A DNA stretch of 5,080 nt from Candidatus Thorarchaeota archaeon (lineage in GTDB: Archaea > Asgardarchaeota > Thorarchaeia > Thorarchaeales > Thorarchaeaceae). The stretch spans positions 1 to 5,080 of the forward strand of contig SDOA01000191.1 in assembly GCA_004524595.1 (NCBI GenBank). The letters are read 5' to 3'. Made by a program: the position numbers and the translations under genes. The notes beneath the pieces were generated by a model. It worked only from the letters and a program-made list of their open reading frames with translations, was not told the origin of the DNA and searched no databases. Every line of letters starts with the position of its first letter. The first letter of the stretch is position 1. Of the stretch, positions 1 to 5,080 are shown piece by piece.

Positions 1-305
1 AGTTCCTCCATTAATTGGTCTAGGAATAATTTGAGTGCAACCTCATCATTTCCTTGAGCTTGGAGTTCTGCCGAATATTGTTTACCGTCAACAGAAATCG
101 TAGTGAAGGCTTTATCACCAGCAATCTGTAAAGAGAATTTAGCTCTCCCTTGAAAGAGGGTACTTTCTGCCTCTGAATATTCTTCAAGCAATACGTTAGG
201 TTTCGATGCGATTTGATACCAAACGATTCGGAAAACGGTAGAAGAATCCTCAGAGATGTATTTCTGGTTCTTCGAGACTACCGCCATTTCATCTGTTTCA
301 TCCAT
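1..305 (-). CDS. Unrecognised protein, third gene of the Sec operon (partial, C-terminus outside window)
   Basis: An open frame runs from ATG (303-305, minus strand) to the window edge, giving at least 101 residues with no stop. It begins MDETDEMAVVSKNQ and the last residues visible are LFLDQLMEE. I do not recognise a family. The visible part looks soluble: an acidic start, no signal peptide or membrane segment, alternating hydrophobic/polar stretches that suggest beta strands (about residues 23-32 and 56-80), and a likely helix at about 87-101. No cysteine is seen. A strong SD (GAGGGAGGG) lies 8 bases before the ATG and overlaps the stop of the SepSecS gene, so the two genes are probably translationally coupled. 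Being third after selB and the SepSecS gene suggests, by context only, a link to selenium or translation. The frame is the same as that of the SepSecS gene, separated from it by one UGA and five sense codons (see findings). I am confident that it is coding and have no confidence in any function. Confidence 0.75.
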   Translation of the reverse strand, partial: MDETDEMAVVSKNQKYISEDSSTVFRIVWYQIASKPNVLLEEYSEAESTLFQGRAKFSLQIAGDKAFTTISVDGKQYSAELQAQGNDEVALKLFLDQLMEE

Positions 306-313
306 TGATCTGG

Positions 314-322
314 CCCTCCCTC
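314..322 (-). promoter_or_regulatory. Shine-Dalgarno site of the third operon gene, overlapping the SepSecS stop
   Basis: On the minus strand this reads GAGGGAGGG, 8 bases before the ATG at 303-305, and it overlaps the last two bases of the SepSecS TGA (321-323). It supports independent, coupled initiation of the downstream ORF rather than obligatory UGA readthrough. Confidence 0.7.
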
Positions 323-1655
323 AAGGACTTTTAATTAATGTACTAGCTTGCTTATAGAGTTTAGTTGTAGCATTTTCAATGTCAATTTTCCTAGCACCAA
401 TTGCAGCATTCATCACAAGATAGCTATGAGGATAGTTATCAATTGATGATCCATAACTGCCTTTCTCAACAGCTCGTGGACCAGTCACTCGTTCATTGTA
501 GAGCCTAGCACCAAGCTCGCGGACATCAATATTATCCATTGTGATTGCACATGCGATAGGATTCTCGACCTGTAACACTCGTTGACCTATCGACTCTGAG
601 AATTGGTGCATTTTTTCTTTCAATAAAGCGATGTTTTCTAACTGTTGCTGTTGTAATGCGTTATAATTATTCAGACCTAGAGCTAATAGAGCTGCTAAAG
701 TCTGGGCTATAGGGGCGGCAGATGCTCGACCTGCATAGGTATCAGATGCCCACTCGATAATCTGTGGATTGGGTGAAACAATGATTGAACCTCCAACTGG
801 TGCGAGAAAATTCTTATCACTACTCTGAACGATTGCATCAACGCGCCCCGCATCGATTGCAGATCTAATATGGTCCATAATGCTCTGTGACTGCACACCA
901 TAGGCATTATTGATAACAAGTGGAACATCGTGTTCACCACACATCTTAGCAATTTGTTTTACTGGGTCAGATTCTCGTGGAGGAAAGAAAGTGGTAGTAG
1001 CAAGTACTCCACAGGAAGGAGTCTTAGAAATAGCTGATTCAAGAGCACCTATATCGACTTGAACAGCATCCTCCTCAAGAAGGGTCGGTATGATTATTTC
1101 TTCAATACCCGTAAAAGAGATGCCGCGTTGCGGTGACTTGTGATCGATACGCGGGTATAGGATTTTCCTAATGCCCAGCTCTCTTCGTAGTCCACCTAAG
1201 ACAAGAGCGAGGCTCATTCCTGTTGACAGAGGTGTAACTAGACCAGTTCGAATGTTACTCAGACCTAATTTTTTAATGGCATCCAAGGCAACAGTATTCG
1301 CTAGCTGCTGCATCACTGATGAACCAACAGCTTTTGGTTGTGGTTCATTCAACTGACCACTCCGTCCAACACCATGGTTGAATCCAGCTGACAGTCTTTC
1401 AACATAAGAGGAATATACTCTAGCTTCTCGTTCTCCGACCCTCGCAGCCTCAGGATCTTTATCGGTGTCCATTGAGGAGAGGATTTTGAACATGATCTCA
1501 AGCTGAGAGTCTGTCATTGGTTTCTCTGGAAACACACGTCTATTGAGAGCATCGCGGACAGGAGCAAGAAATGCATCGATTGTAGTTCTCCCTCTACGGG
1601 CCATGCTCTCTGGAATCGTTTTATCTAGGATTCGATCAATCTCTTCAGGATCCAT
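321..1655 (-). CDS. spcS: O-phosphoseryl-tRNA(Sec) selenium transferase (SepSecS)
   Basis: This 444-residue PLP enzyme converts O-phosphoseryl-tRNA(Sec) plus selenophosphate into selenocysteinyl-tRNA(Sec), the last step of Sec synthesis in archaea and eukaryotes. It would act in the cytoplasm. Family landmarks seen: the GEREAR segment (74-79); the phosphate-binding loop region GVGRSG followed by EPQPKAVGSS (95-113); LSTGMSLAL (143-151); the NNAYGVQS segment (249-256); and SSDKNFLAPVGGSII (278-292), in which K281 is the expected Schiff-base lysine for PLP. The length matches archaeal enzymes (about 435-450 residues) and lacks the C-terminal extension of the human protein. The ATG start is set by a strong SD (AGAGGAGGAG) 7 bases upstream, inside the end of selB. 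The gene overlaps selB by 11 bases, so it is an operon partner. It ends in TGA, which is notable in a Sec-decoding cell. The alternative, another fold-type I PLP transferase such as SepCysS, is unlikely given the SepSecS-specific motifs. Confidence 0.96.
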   Translation of the reverse strand: MDPEEIDRILDKTIPESMARRGRTTIDAFLAPVRDALNRRVFPEKPMTDSQLEIMFKILSSMDTDKDPEAARVGEREARVYSSYVERLSAGFNHGVGRSGQLNEPQPKAVGSSVMQQLANTVALDAIKKLGLSNIRTGLVTPLSTGMSLALVLGGLRRELGIRKILYPRIDHKSPQRGISFTGIEEIIIPTLLEEDAVQVDIGALESAISKTPSCGVLATTTFFPPRESDPVKQIAKMCGEHDVPLVINNAYGVQSQSIMDHIRSAIDAGRVDAIVQSSDKNFLAPVGGSIIVSPNPQIIEWASDTYAGRASAAPIAQTLAALLALGLNNYNALQQQQLENIALLKEKMHQFSESIGQRVLQVENPIACAITMDNIDVRELGARLYNERVTGPRAVEKGSYGSSIDNYPHSYLVMNAAIGARKIDIENATTKLYKQASTLIKSP

Positions 1656-3075
1656 AACTATACTCCTCCTCTACAAGTCGTTCATAATATACAGGTTCGT
1701 TCTCTGATACTGGGGCTTCGAAGACAACCGACACAACACCTCTAGTACCAAAGGTAGTTCTAACGGTACCTCTTATTCCACTCTCTGAGAAGACATTAAC
1801 TGCAGTTAAAGATTCGGCAACTCTCTTGCTTGATGCAAGACCCTCAACAAGAATGTCGGTCTCTCGTACTCTCTGGATTTTACCCACGCGTGTTTTCTTT
1901 CGGCTTAATTTGATTTTGCTGGCAGTATCAAGAATCAATGCAGAACCGATTATTCTCATATGAGATGGTGGGAGGTCTGTACGAAGGAGGAGAACTTTGG
2001 CACCAGCATCAATAGCAATAGGTCGTTGGAGTAAGAGGGCAGCATCGAACTCTTCCGATTGAACAGAGTCCAACACAATCTTCGAGCTATTAGAGGTGAC
2101 ATAAGGGATGATTTGCGCATTGACCATGGGCATACCGATAGCTGCATTCAAAATCATTCTCTTAGTGATTCTGCCTTTATAGAGAGGGTTTGTATTTACA
2201 TGAATAAACAGATTATCTGATTGAGAGATACTACCAGGTGTGCAGAGATAGTCGCCTCTTGTAATCTGCGCGTGATCGATTTCAGGCAGATTGATACCAA
2301 CTCGGTCTCCTGCAGACGCTTCACGCCTAGCTTGACTAAAGGTCTGAATTGAACGGATCTTTCCCCTACGACCGAGAGGTGCAATTTCCACCAATTCATC
2401 GGTTTCTAATCGCCCTTTGAGGATGGTGCCCGTCACCACAGTCCCATGACCCTTTATTGGGAATGCGTGGTCTATTGGCATCAAAACAGCCCCATCTCGT
2501 ATTCTATGTCGTGGAGTCAATACTCTAAGAAGTGATTTTCTGAGTTCATCAATACCTGTTCCTTTGTGCGCTGAAACTTGAACGAATTCGATGTTTTGAA
2601 AACCAGCATCAGAGACTATCTGTTTCATCTTAGACTCTACAGTAGAAACCTGCTTTGGATTGACAAGATCAGTCTTGGTGATAGCTATTACTAGAGATTC
2701 GATTTCTAACGAACGAAGGATGACGAGATGCTCACCAGTCTGTAATTTGGGTCCTTCGTCAGCCGCAACAACAAGAATTGCAGAATCGATTATATTGGCA
2801 CCTGCAACAACACTTCGTATCAGGTCTGCATGACCAGGAGCATCAACAAGAGTGACGAGAAGGTGATCTAGAATGAACATTGTAAACCCAAGGTCTATGG
2901 TGATTCCACGCTGCTGTGCTTGTGGATGTTTATCGAGCCCAGCAGTAGAAATCCGTTCACTTAGAACACGAGCTAGAGCAGTCTTTCCATGATCGATATG
3001 TCCCATAAGACCGATGTGAACAGGAATCAACTTGTCCATAATATTATCTTCACCTTCACAGATAAAAGAGGACAT
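1645..3075 (-). CDS. selB: Selenocysteine-specific translation elongation factor SelB (archaeal/EFSec type)
   Basis: A GTPase that binds Sec-tRNA(Sec) and delivers it to the ribosome at UGA codons marked by a SECIS element. Numbering from the first ATG (476 residues), the G motifs are G1 GHIDHGKT (25-32), G2 RGIT in RGITIDLGF (56-64), G3 DAPGH (78-82), G4 TKTD (133-136) and G5 SAHKG (168-172). Domain 2 carries DHAFPIKGHGTVVTGT (202-217). RGITIDLGF and TKTD are typical of archaeal SelB/eukaryotic EFSec rather than EF-Tu or IF2-gamma. D78 and H82, and probably R273 in TRGDYL, match positions thought to line the selenocysteinyl pocket. A short C-terminal domain 4 follows; there are no bacterial-type winged-helix repeats. 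Start: the ATG at 3075 has an AGGAAGG 4 bases upstream and fits the predicted transcript start. The ATG at 3037-3039 (MDKLIPVHIG, 464 residues, AGGTGA 10 bases upstream) aligns better with homologues and may be the real start. The stop is TGA, with a second in-frame TGA three codons on. Confidence 0.95.
   Translation of the reverse strand: MSSFICEGEDNIMDKLIPVHIGLMGHIDHGKTALARVLSERISTAGLDKHPQAQQRGITIDLGFTMFILDHLLVTLVDAPGHADLIRSVVAGANIIDSAILVVAADEGPKLQTGEHLVILRSLEIESLVIAITKTDLVNPKQVSTVESKMKQIVSDAGFQNIEFVQVSAHKGTGIDELRKSLLRVLTPRHRIRDGAVLMPIDHAFPIKGHGTVVTGTILKGRLETDELVEIAPLGRRGKIRSIQTFSQARREASAGDRVGINLPEIDHAQITRGDYLCTPGSISQSDNLFIHVNTNPLYKGRITKRMILNAAIGMPMVNAQIIPYVTSNSSKIVLDSVQSEEFDAALLLQRPIAIDAGAKVLLLRTDLPPSHMRIIGSALILDTASKIKLSRKKTRVGKIQRVRETDILVEGLASSKRVAESLTAVNVFSESGIRGTVRTTFGTRGVVSVVFEAPVSENEPVYYERLVEEEYSYGS
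1663..1672 (-). promoter_or_regulatory. Shine-Dalgarno site of the SepSecS gene inside the selB 3' end
   Basis: On the minus strand this reads AGAGGAGGAG, 7 bases before the SepSecS ATG. The same bases encode the Glu-rich end of SelB (VEEEYSYGS). The position implies translational coupling of the two Sec-pathway proteins. Confidence 0.75.
3050..3055 (-). promoter_or_regulatory. Second Shine-Dalgarno candidate for the internal selB start at 3039
   Basis: On the minus strand this reads AGGTGA, a six-base match to the complement of the archaeal 16S 3' end, 10 bases before the ATG at 3037-3039. The spacing is on the long side. It competes with AGGAAGG (3080-3086), which sits 4 bases before the ATG at 3075. 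Homology favours the internal start; promoter distance allows both. Confidence 0.4.
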
Positions 3076-3090
3076 AAAACCTTCCTAACA

Positions 3091-3106
3091 CTGCTACCTT
3101 CAGCAG
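3091..3106. repeat. Short inverted repeat at the predicted selB transcription start
   Basis: CTGCT (3091-3095) and AGCAG (3102-3106) are perfect 5-base arms around a 6-base spacer. The element lies just downstream of the selB TATA box and around the expected transcript start (about 3092). It could be a small operator or lie at the 5' edge of the leader. Arms this short can occur by chance. Confidence 0.3.
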
Positions 3107-3111
3107 AGTAG

Positions 3112-3121
3112 TTTATGTATA
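3112..3121 (+). promoter_or_regulatory. TATA-box candidate for the small membrane protein gene
   Basis: TTTATGTATA is centred about 25 bases before the ATG at 3142, so transcription would begin at or very near the start codon (a leaderless or nearly leaderless mRNA). The bases just upstream (AGAGTAG) do not match the BRE well, so this direction looks weaker than the selB direction. The element is the same AT-rich block used on the other strand. Confidence 0.45.
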
Positions 3122-3128
3122 TGTTTAC
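3114..3128 (-). promoter_or_regulatory. BRE/TATA promoter candidate of the selB operon
   Basis: On the minus strand, GTAAACA (3128-3122) fits the archaeal BRE pattern RNWAANW and is followed by TATACATA (3121-3114). The expected start point, about 25 bases downstream of the TATA centre, is near 3092. That leaves a leader of about 17 bases to the ATG at 3075, or about 53 bases to the ATG at 3039. Confidence 0.5.
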
Positions 3129-3141
3129 AGGATGAAGTAGT

Positions 3142-3570
3142 ATGGTATCTAGGTCTCTAGAAAAAATGATGCTCATAGCAGTAGGGCTCTCATCGGCATT
3201 GATTATTGGTGTTCCAGTGCTACTCTACGCAATTAACACAATGACAACGACTCAACAGATTCAGTATGCACAGCAAGCATCAGAAGCAATATTCAATGCC
3301 ACACAACAGATCGATGATGGAGAACTTACTGATATCACCATTCAAGCCTATATTCCATCTAAATTTGCAATGATGACCGATGAGAGTGGATTTACACTGC
3401 AAATATCGATAGATACTGGTCGACCTCAACCTGAAACATGTATGACATGGTCTGAGGTTTTTAATCACCAGATTGTGGTAAATTACCCACTTGAGCCGGG
3501 CAATTATTACTTTACTTTCGCCATGGTGTCTAATGTAATCCACATTACCTATTCTACTAGTTCATCTTGA
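3142..3570 (+). CDS. Small single-pass membrane-anchored protein, possibly pilin-like
   Basis: The product has 142 residues. Residues 1-8 (MVSRSLEK) form a short basic head, followed by one long hydrophobic segment at about 9-32 (MMLIAVGLSSALIIGVPVLLYAI). The rest is a polar domain of about 110 residues, rich in Gln, Thr and Ile, with predicted beta-strand character and a Thr/Ser-rich end (YSTSSS). The positive head suggests the C-terminal domain is outside the cell. The layout (short basic head, near-terminal hydrophobic helix, beta-rich exposed domain) resembles archaeal type IV pilin or pseudopilin-like proteins, but I see no clear prepilin peptidase site, so a plain membrane-anchored protein is equally possible. 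I recognise no family. The gene diverges from selB, sharing a 66-base promoter region. It ends TGA TAA, two stops in tandem. ATG 3142 is chosen because the TATA box lies about 25 bases before it and the hydrophobic segment then has a basic head. Methionines 9 and 10 are less likely starts. Confidence 0.75.
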   Translation: MVSRSLEKMMLIAVGLSSALIIGVPVLLYAINTMTTTQQIQYAQQASEAIFNATQQIDDGELTDITIQAYIPSKFAMMTDESGFTLQISIDTGRPQPETCMTWSEVFNHQIVVNYPLEPGNYYFTFAMVSNVIHITYSTSSS

Positions 3571-3618
3571 TAATTGTAATTTTGAGGAGAATTAGAGAAC
3601 TTTCAATCCAGCATAACG

Positions 3619-3626
3619 TTTTTAAT
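3619..3626 (+). promoter_or_regulatory. TATA-box candidate upstream of the membrane iron-sulfur protein gene
   Basis: TTTTTAAT, preceded by the A-rich GCATAACG, lies in the 104-base gap after the small membrane protein gene. Transcription starting about 25 bases downstream (near 3648) would leave a leader of about 26 bases to the ATG at 3675, with AGGTAAGG (3658-3665) as a weak SD. This supports ATG 3675 over starts further upstream. The BRE match is imperfect. Confidence 0.35.
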
Positions 3627-3674
3627 CAGGCACAAATTCTCGGCGTGATTAGAGCCCAGGTAAGGTATGAATCT

Positions 3675-4721
3675 ATGACTGAAGATGCTGAGAGGCTAGA
3701 GGATACGGGTGAGGCAGAAGTTCCTGAACCGGAAGAGATTGAAGAGCCTGTTAAGAAGGAAGTCAAAGAAAAAAGTAAGAAGATCTTCCGCAATCCTCTA
3801 GGTATCGTTTTCAATATTAGAATGCTAAGAAGAATTGTTCAGATTCTATTCTTCCTTGGGATAAATGCATACATATTCACTGCTTGGTTTGGTGCAGAGC
3901 ATATCACATCATTTTGGGTACAGATACAAGCAGTAATGCCATCCCTACCCATCTTAGCGCCGCTTGAAGCACCATTTGCTATGATTTCTGGCTCTTTTGA
4001 TACAATTCAACGCACATTCACACTGGGAGTATTTCCATTCTTCACGTTAGGAGCTATGATTATAATTTTAATATTCATTGGGAGGGCTCCATGTGGTTGG
4101 ATCTGTCCAATAGGTACAATTCAAGATTTCGTAACACTTCCGAAACGGAGCAAGATTCGCCCAGCTCCGAATACCGAGGTAGAACTAAGAAAAATCAAGA
4201 TGTACATCTTTGTTATTGTAGCTGGTCTTGCAGTATGGGTAGGAATATCAAAAATACTCGGGACTGAAGCATCTCTTTTGGCTACCCTTGGTATTTTTGC
4301 TGAAGATGCGTTTGCACCCCTTAATCCTGCATACATCTTGTTTGTGATCATGGCAAGACAACCTTGGCCAACAGGTTGGACCACTCTCTGGTACTTCACC
4401 CTTTGGCAGTATGCATTGCTTCAGGTTGCATTTGTAATAATCATCTTTGCAATATCATTCTGGGTACCAAGATGGTTCTGTAGATGGGTTTGTCCTGCAG
4501 CATGGTTGTACAGTATCTTCTCACGGGAGGCACTGATTGGCATTGGTAGAAATCCAGCAAGATGTACTCCTGACATATGTAATGTCTGTGAGGTTGCTTG
4601 CCCGATGAATATCAGAATTAGAAGATATCCGTACCAACACATGCATAGTCCGGATTGTATAATGTGTCTGGATTGCATGAGCAAATGTCCAAATGATGCA
4701 ATTGTTCTACGTTTCTCATAG
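3675..4721 (+). CDS. Polytopic membrane 4Fe-4S protein, NapH/NosR-like
   Basis: A 348-residue integral membrane electron-transfer protein. An acidic, charged N-terminus (1-38, Glu/Lys-rich) precedes hydrophobic segments at about 52-72, 117-137, 176-195 and 239-262, with a possible further one near 215-227. Two C-x3-C-P motifs, C140/C144 (PCGWICP) and C269/C273 (FCRWVCP), each follow a membrane segment; this is the hallmark of the NapH/NosR/CcoG family (Fer4_5-type). The C-terminus holds two ferredoxin-type cluster motifs: C297-x4-C302-x2-C305-x3-C309-P and C328-x2-C331-x2-C334-x3-C338-P, enough for two [4Fe-4S] clusters. Relatives pass electrons between the quinone pool and redox enzymes or help their maturation; the partner here is unknown. 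No FMN-binding domain of the NosR/PceC type is present. The frame stays open upstream to a TTG at 3567, but those 36 codons look non-coding and contain the likely promoter, so ATG 3675 is chosen. The stop is TAG, the only non-TGA stop among complete genes here. The 3' end overlaps the convergent regulator by 6 bases. Confidence 0.88.
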   Translation: MTEDAERLEDTGEAEVPEPEEIEEPVKKEVKEKSKKIFRNPLGIVFNIRMLRRIVQILFFLGINAYIFTAWFGAEHITSFWVQIQAVMPSLPILAPLEAPFAMISGSFDTIQRTFTLGVFPFFTLGAMIIILIFIGRAPCGWICPIGTIQDFVTLPKRSKIRPAPNTEVELRKIKMYIFVIVAGLAVWVGISKILGTEASLLATLGIFAEDAFAPLNPAYILFVIMARQPWPTGWTTLWYFTLWQYALLQVAFVIIIFAISFWVPRWFCRWVCPAAWLYSIFSREALIGIGRNPARCTPDICNVCEVACPMNIRIRRYPYQHMHSPDCIMCLDCMSKCPNDAIVLRFS

Positions 4722-5075
4722 ATTAAATGAGCCGGCATGTTGTAAGATGCTCTTGATGGATTCGTCTAATTTAGTATAAATCTCAACAAGCTGTAATCCG
4801 TGTTCAGTCACTGTTGCTCCACCACCTCCAGTAGAACCGCCCTTAAACGTTTCAATAAGTTGACAATCTAACTTCTTCTCAATCTTTTTTATTACACCCC
4901 AGGCATATCTATAGGACATGCCAAGTTTCTGAGCTCCTTTTGTTATTGTTCCCTCTTCATGAATGGCATTTAATATTGCACATGCTCCTTTCCCAAAAAT
5001 ATAATCTCCATCCTGCTCAAACCATAATTTGTAGTCAGGAGAGAGCCAGTTACTCTTGGTTTCTTTCTTGGACAT
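4716..5075 (-). CDS. ModE-type winged-helix transcriptional regulator (DNA-binding domain only)
   Basis: The product has 119 residues and matches the N-terminal DNA-binding domain of the molybdate regulator ModE and its stand-alone archaeal relatives. The helix-turn-helix spans about 32-75, with GTITKGAQKLGMSYRYAW (42-59) corresponding to the family's usual GSISxAAxxLGMSYRxAW. The family's glycine-rich wing is at KGGSTGGGGATVTEHG (78-93), and a dimerisation-type helix follows at about 94-112. The C-terminal molybdate-binding MOP domains of full-length ModE (about 260 residues) are absent, so ligand sensing, if any, must occur differently or by a partner. The gene converges on the iron-sulfur membrane protein gene and their ends overlap by 6 bases (4716-4721). 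Start: the ATG at 5073-5075 is only 5 bases from the window edge, and the frame is still open upstream, so an earlier start and the SD cannot be judged. The stop is TGA with an in-frame TAG shortly after. Family assignment is firm; the target genes are unknown. Confidence 0.88.
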   Translation of the reverse strand: MSKKETKSNWLSPDYKLWFEQDGDYIFGKGACAILNAIHEEGTITKGAQKLGMSYRYAWGVIKKIEKKLDCQLIETFKGGSTGGGGATVTEHGLQLVEIYTKLDESIKSILQHAGSFNL

Positions 5076-5080
5076 GTGGC

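Noticed and set aside
707..952. Open frame of 81 codons on the minus strand inside the SepSecS gene
   Set aside because: It is an alternative frame of a gene with conserved motifs throughout; its product has no recognisable domain and there is no supporting start signal.
1645..3075. SelB as EF-Tu/EF-1A or the gamma subunit of IF2
   Set aside because: RGITIDLGF, TKTD and the DHAFPIKGHGTVVTGT segment are SelB/EFSec-like, and the overlapping neighbour is SepSecS.
3567..3674. TTG-initiated N-terminal extension (36 codons) of the iron-sulfur protein, overlapping the end of the small membrane protein gene
   Set aside because: The extra residues do not look like a family N-terminus, the TTG has no convincing SD, and the stretch holds a TATA-like element and a weak SD that fit ATG 3675. 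The earlier GTG at 3645 was dropped for the same reasons.
3571..3674. Terminator or SECIS-like hairpin after the small membrane protein gene
   Set aside because: Only short T runs (four and five bases) and no convincing GC-rich stem are seen; the gene also ends in tandem stops TGA TAA, so a selenoprotein extension is not supported.
3675..4721. Iron-sulfur protein as a selenoprotein
   Set aside because: No in-frame TGA occurs, all cluster positions are encoded as cysteine, and the gene ends in TAG.
4421..4738. Minus-strand open frame of 105 codons opposite the iron-sulfur protein and overlapping the end of the ModE-like gene
   Set aside because: It lies antisense to the conserved cysteine motifs and its composition follows from that coding strand; it is a shadow frame.
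1..5080. CRISPR array, insertion sequence, tRNA or rRNA gene
   Set aside because: No regularly spaced repeats, transposase-like ORF, terminal repeats, cloverleaf or conserved rRNA segments were seen on either strand by eye.

Overview
The window looks archaeal. It encodes the archaeal/eukaryotic form of the selenocysteine (Sec) pathway: SepSecS (O-phosphoseryl-tRNA(Sec):selenium transferase) and an archaeal-type SelB. Bacteria use SelA and a different SelB instead. Upstream signals read as archaeal BRE/TATA elements with Shine-Dalgarno (SD) sequences. Sec-encoding archaea are classically Methanococcales (low GC), Methanopyrus (high GC) and Asgard archaea such as Lokiarchaeota. Base composition here, low-to-mid 40s % GC by eye, and the absence of methanogen genes make an Asgard-type archaeon my best guess. 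That is inference, not proof.

Layout. On the minus strand, positions 3075 down to 1 form a compact operon: selB, then the SepSecS gene, then an unrecognised ORF that runs off the left edge. selB and the SepSecS gene overlap by 11 bases. The SepSecS gene and the third ORF are 15 bases apart, with the third ORF's SD laid over the SepSecS stop. A 66-base intergenic gap (3076-3141) holds an AT-rich element that can serve as a TATA box in both directions. It separates the operon from a divergent small single-pass membrane protein (3142-3570). After a 104-base spacer with a plausible promoter comes a polytopic membrane iron-sulfur protein of the NapH/NosR type (3675-4721). It converges, with a 6-base 3' overlap, on a short ModE-type winged-helix regulator (4716-5075).

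How the parts may fit. SepSecS makes Sec-tRNA(Sec) and SelB delivers it to UGA codons. The other classical parts (PSTK, selenophosphate synthetase, tRNA-Sec, SECIS-bearing selenoprotein genes) are not in this window. The membrane iron-sulfur protein and ModE-like regulator could belong to a Mo/W-dependent redox system. Such systems (formate dehydrogenase, for example) are frequent users of Sec in archaea, but nothing in the sequence proves the link.

The observation most worth a second look is that the SepSecS reading frame ends in UGA and continues in exactly the same frame through the downstream ORF to the window edge. UGA is ambiguous in this organism, so the third ORF could be a separate coupled gene (favoured, because it has its own strong SD and ATG) or, occasionally, a readthrough extension.
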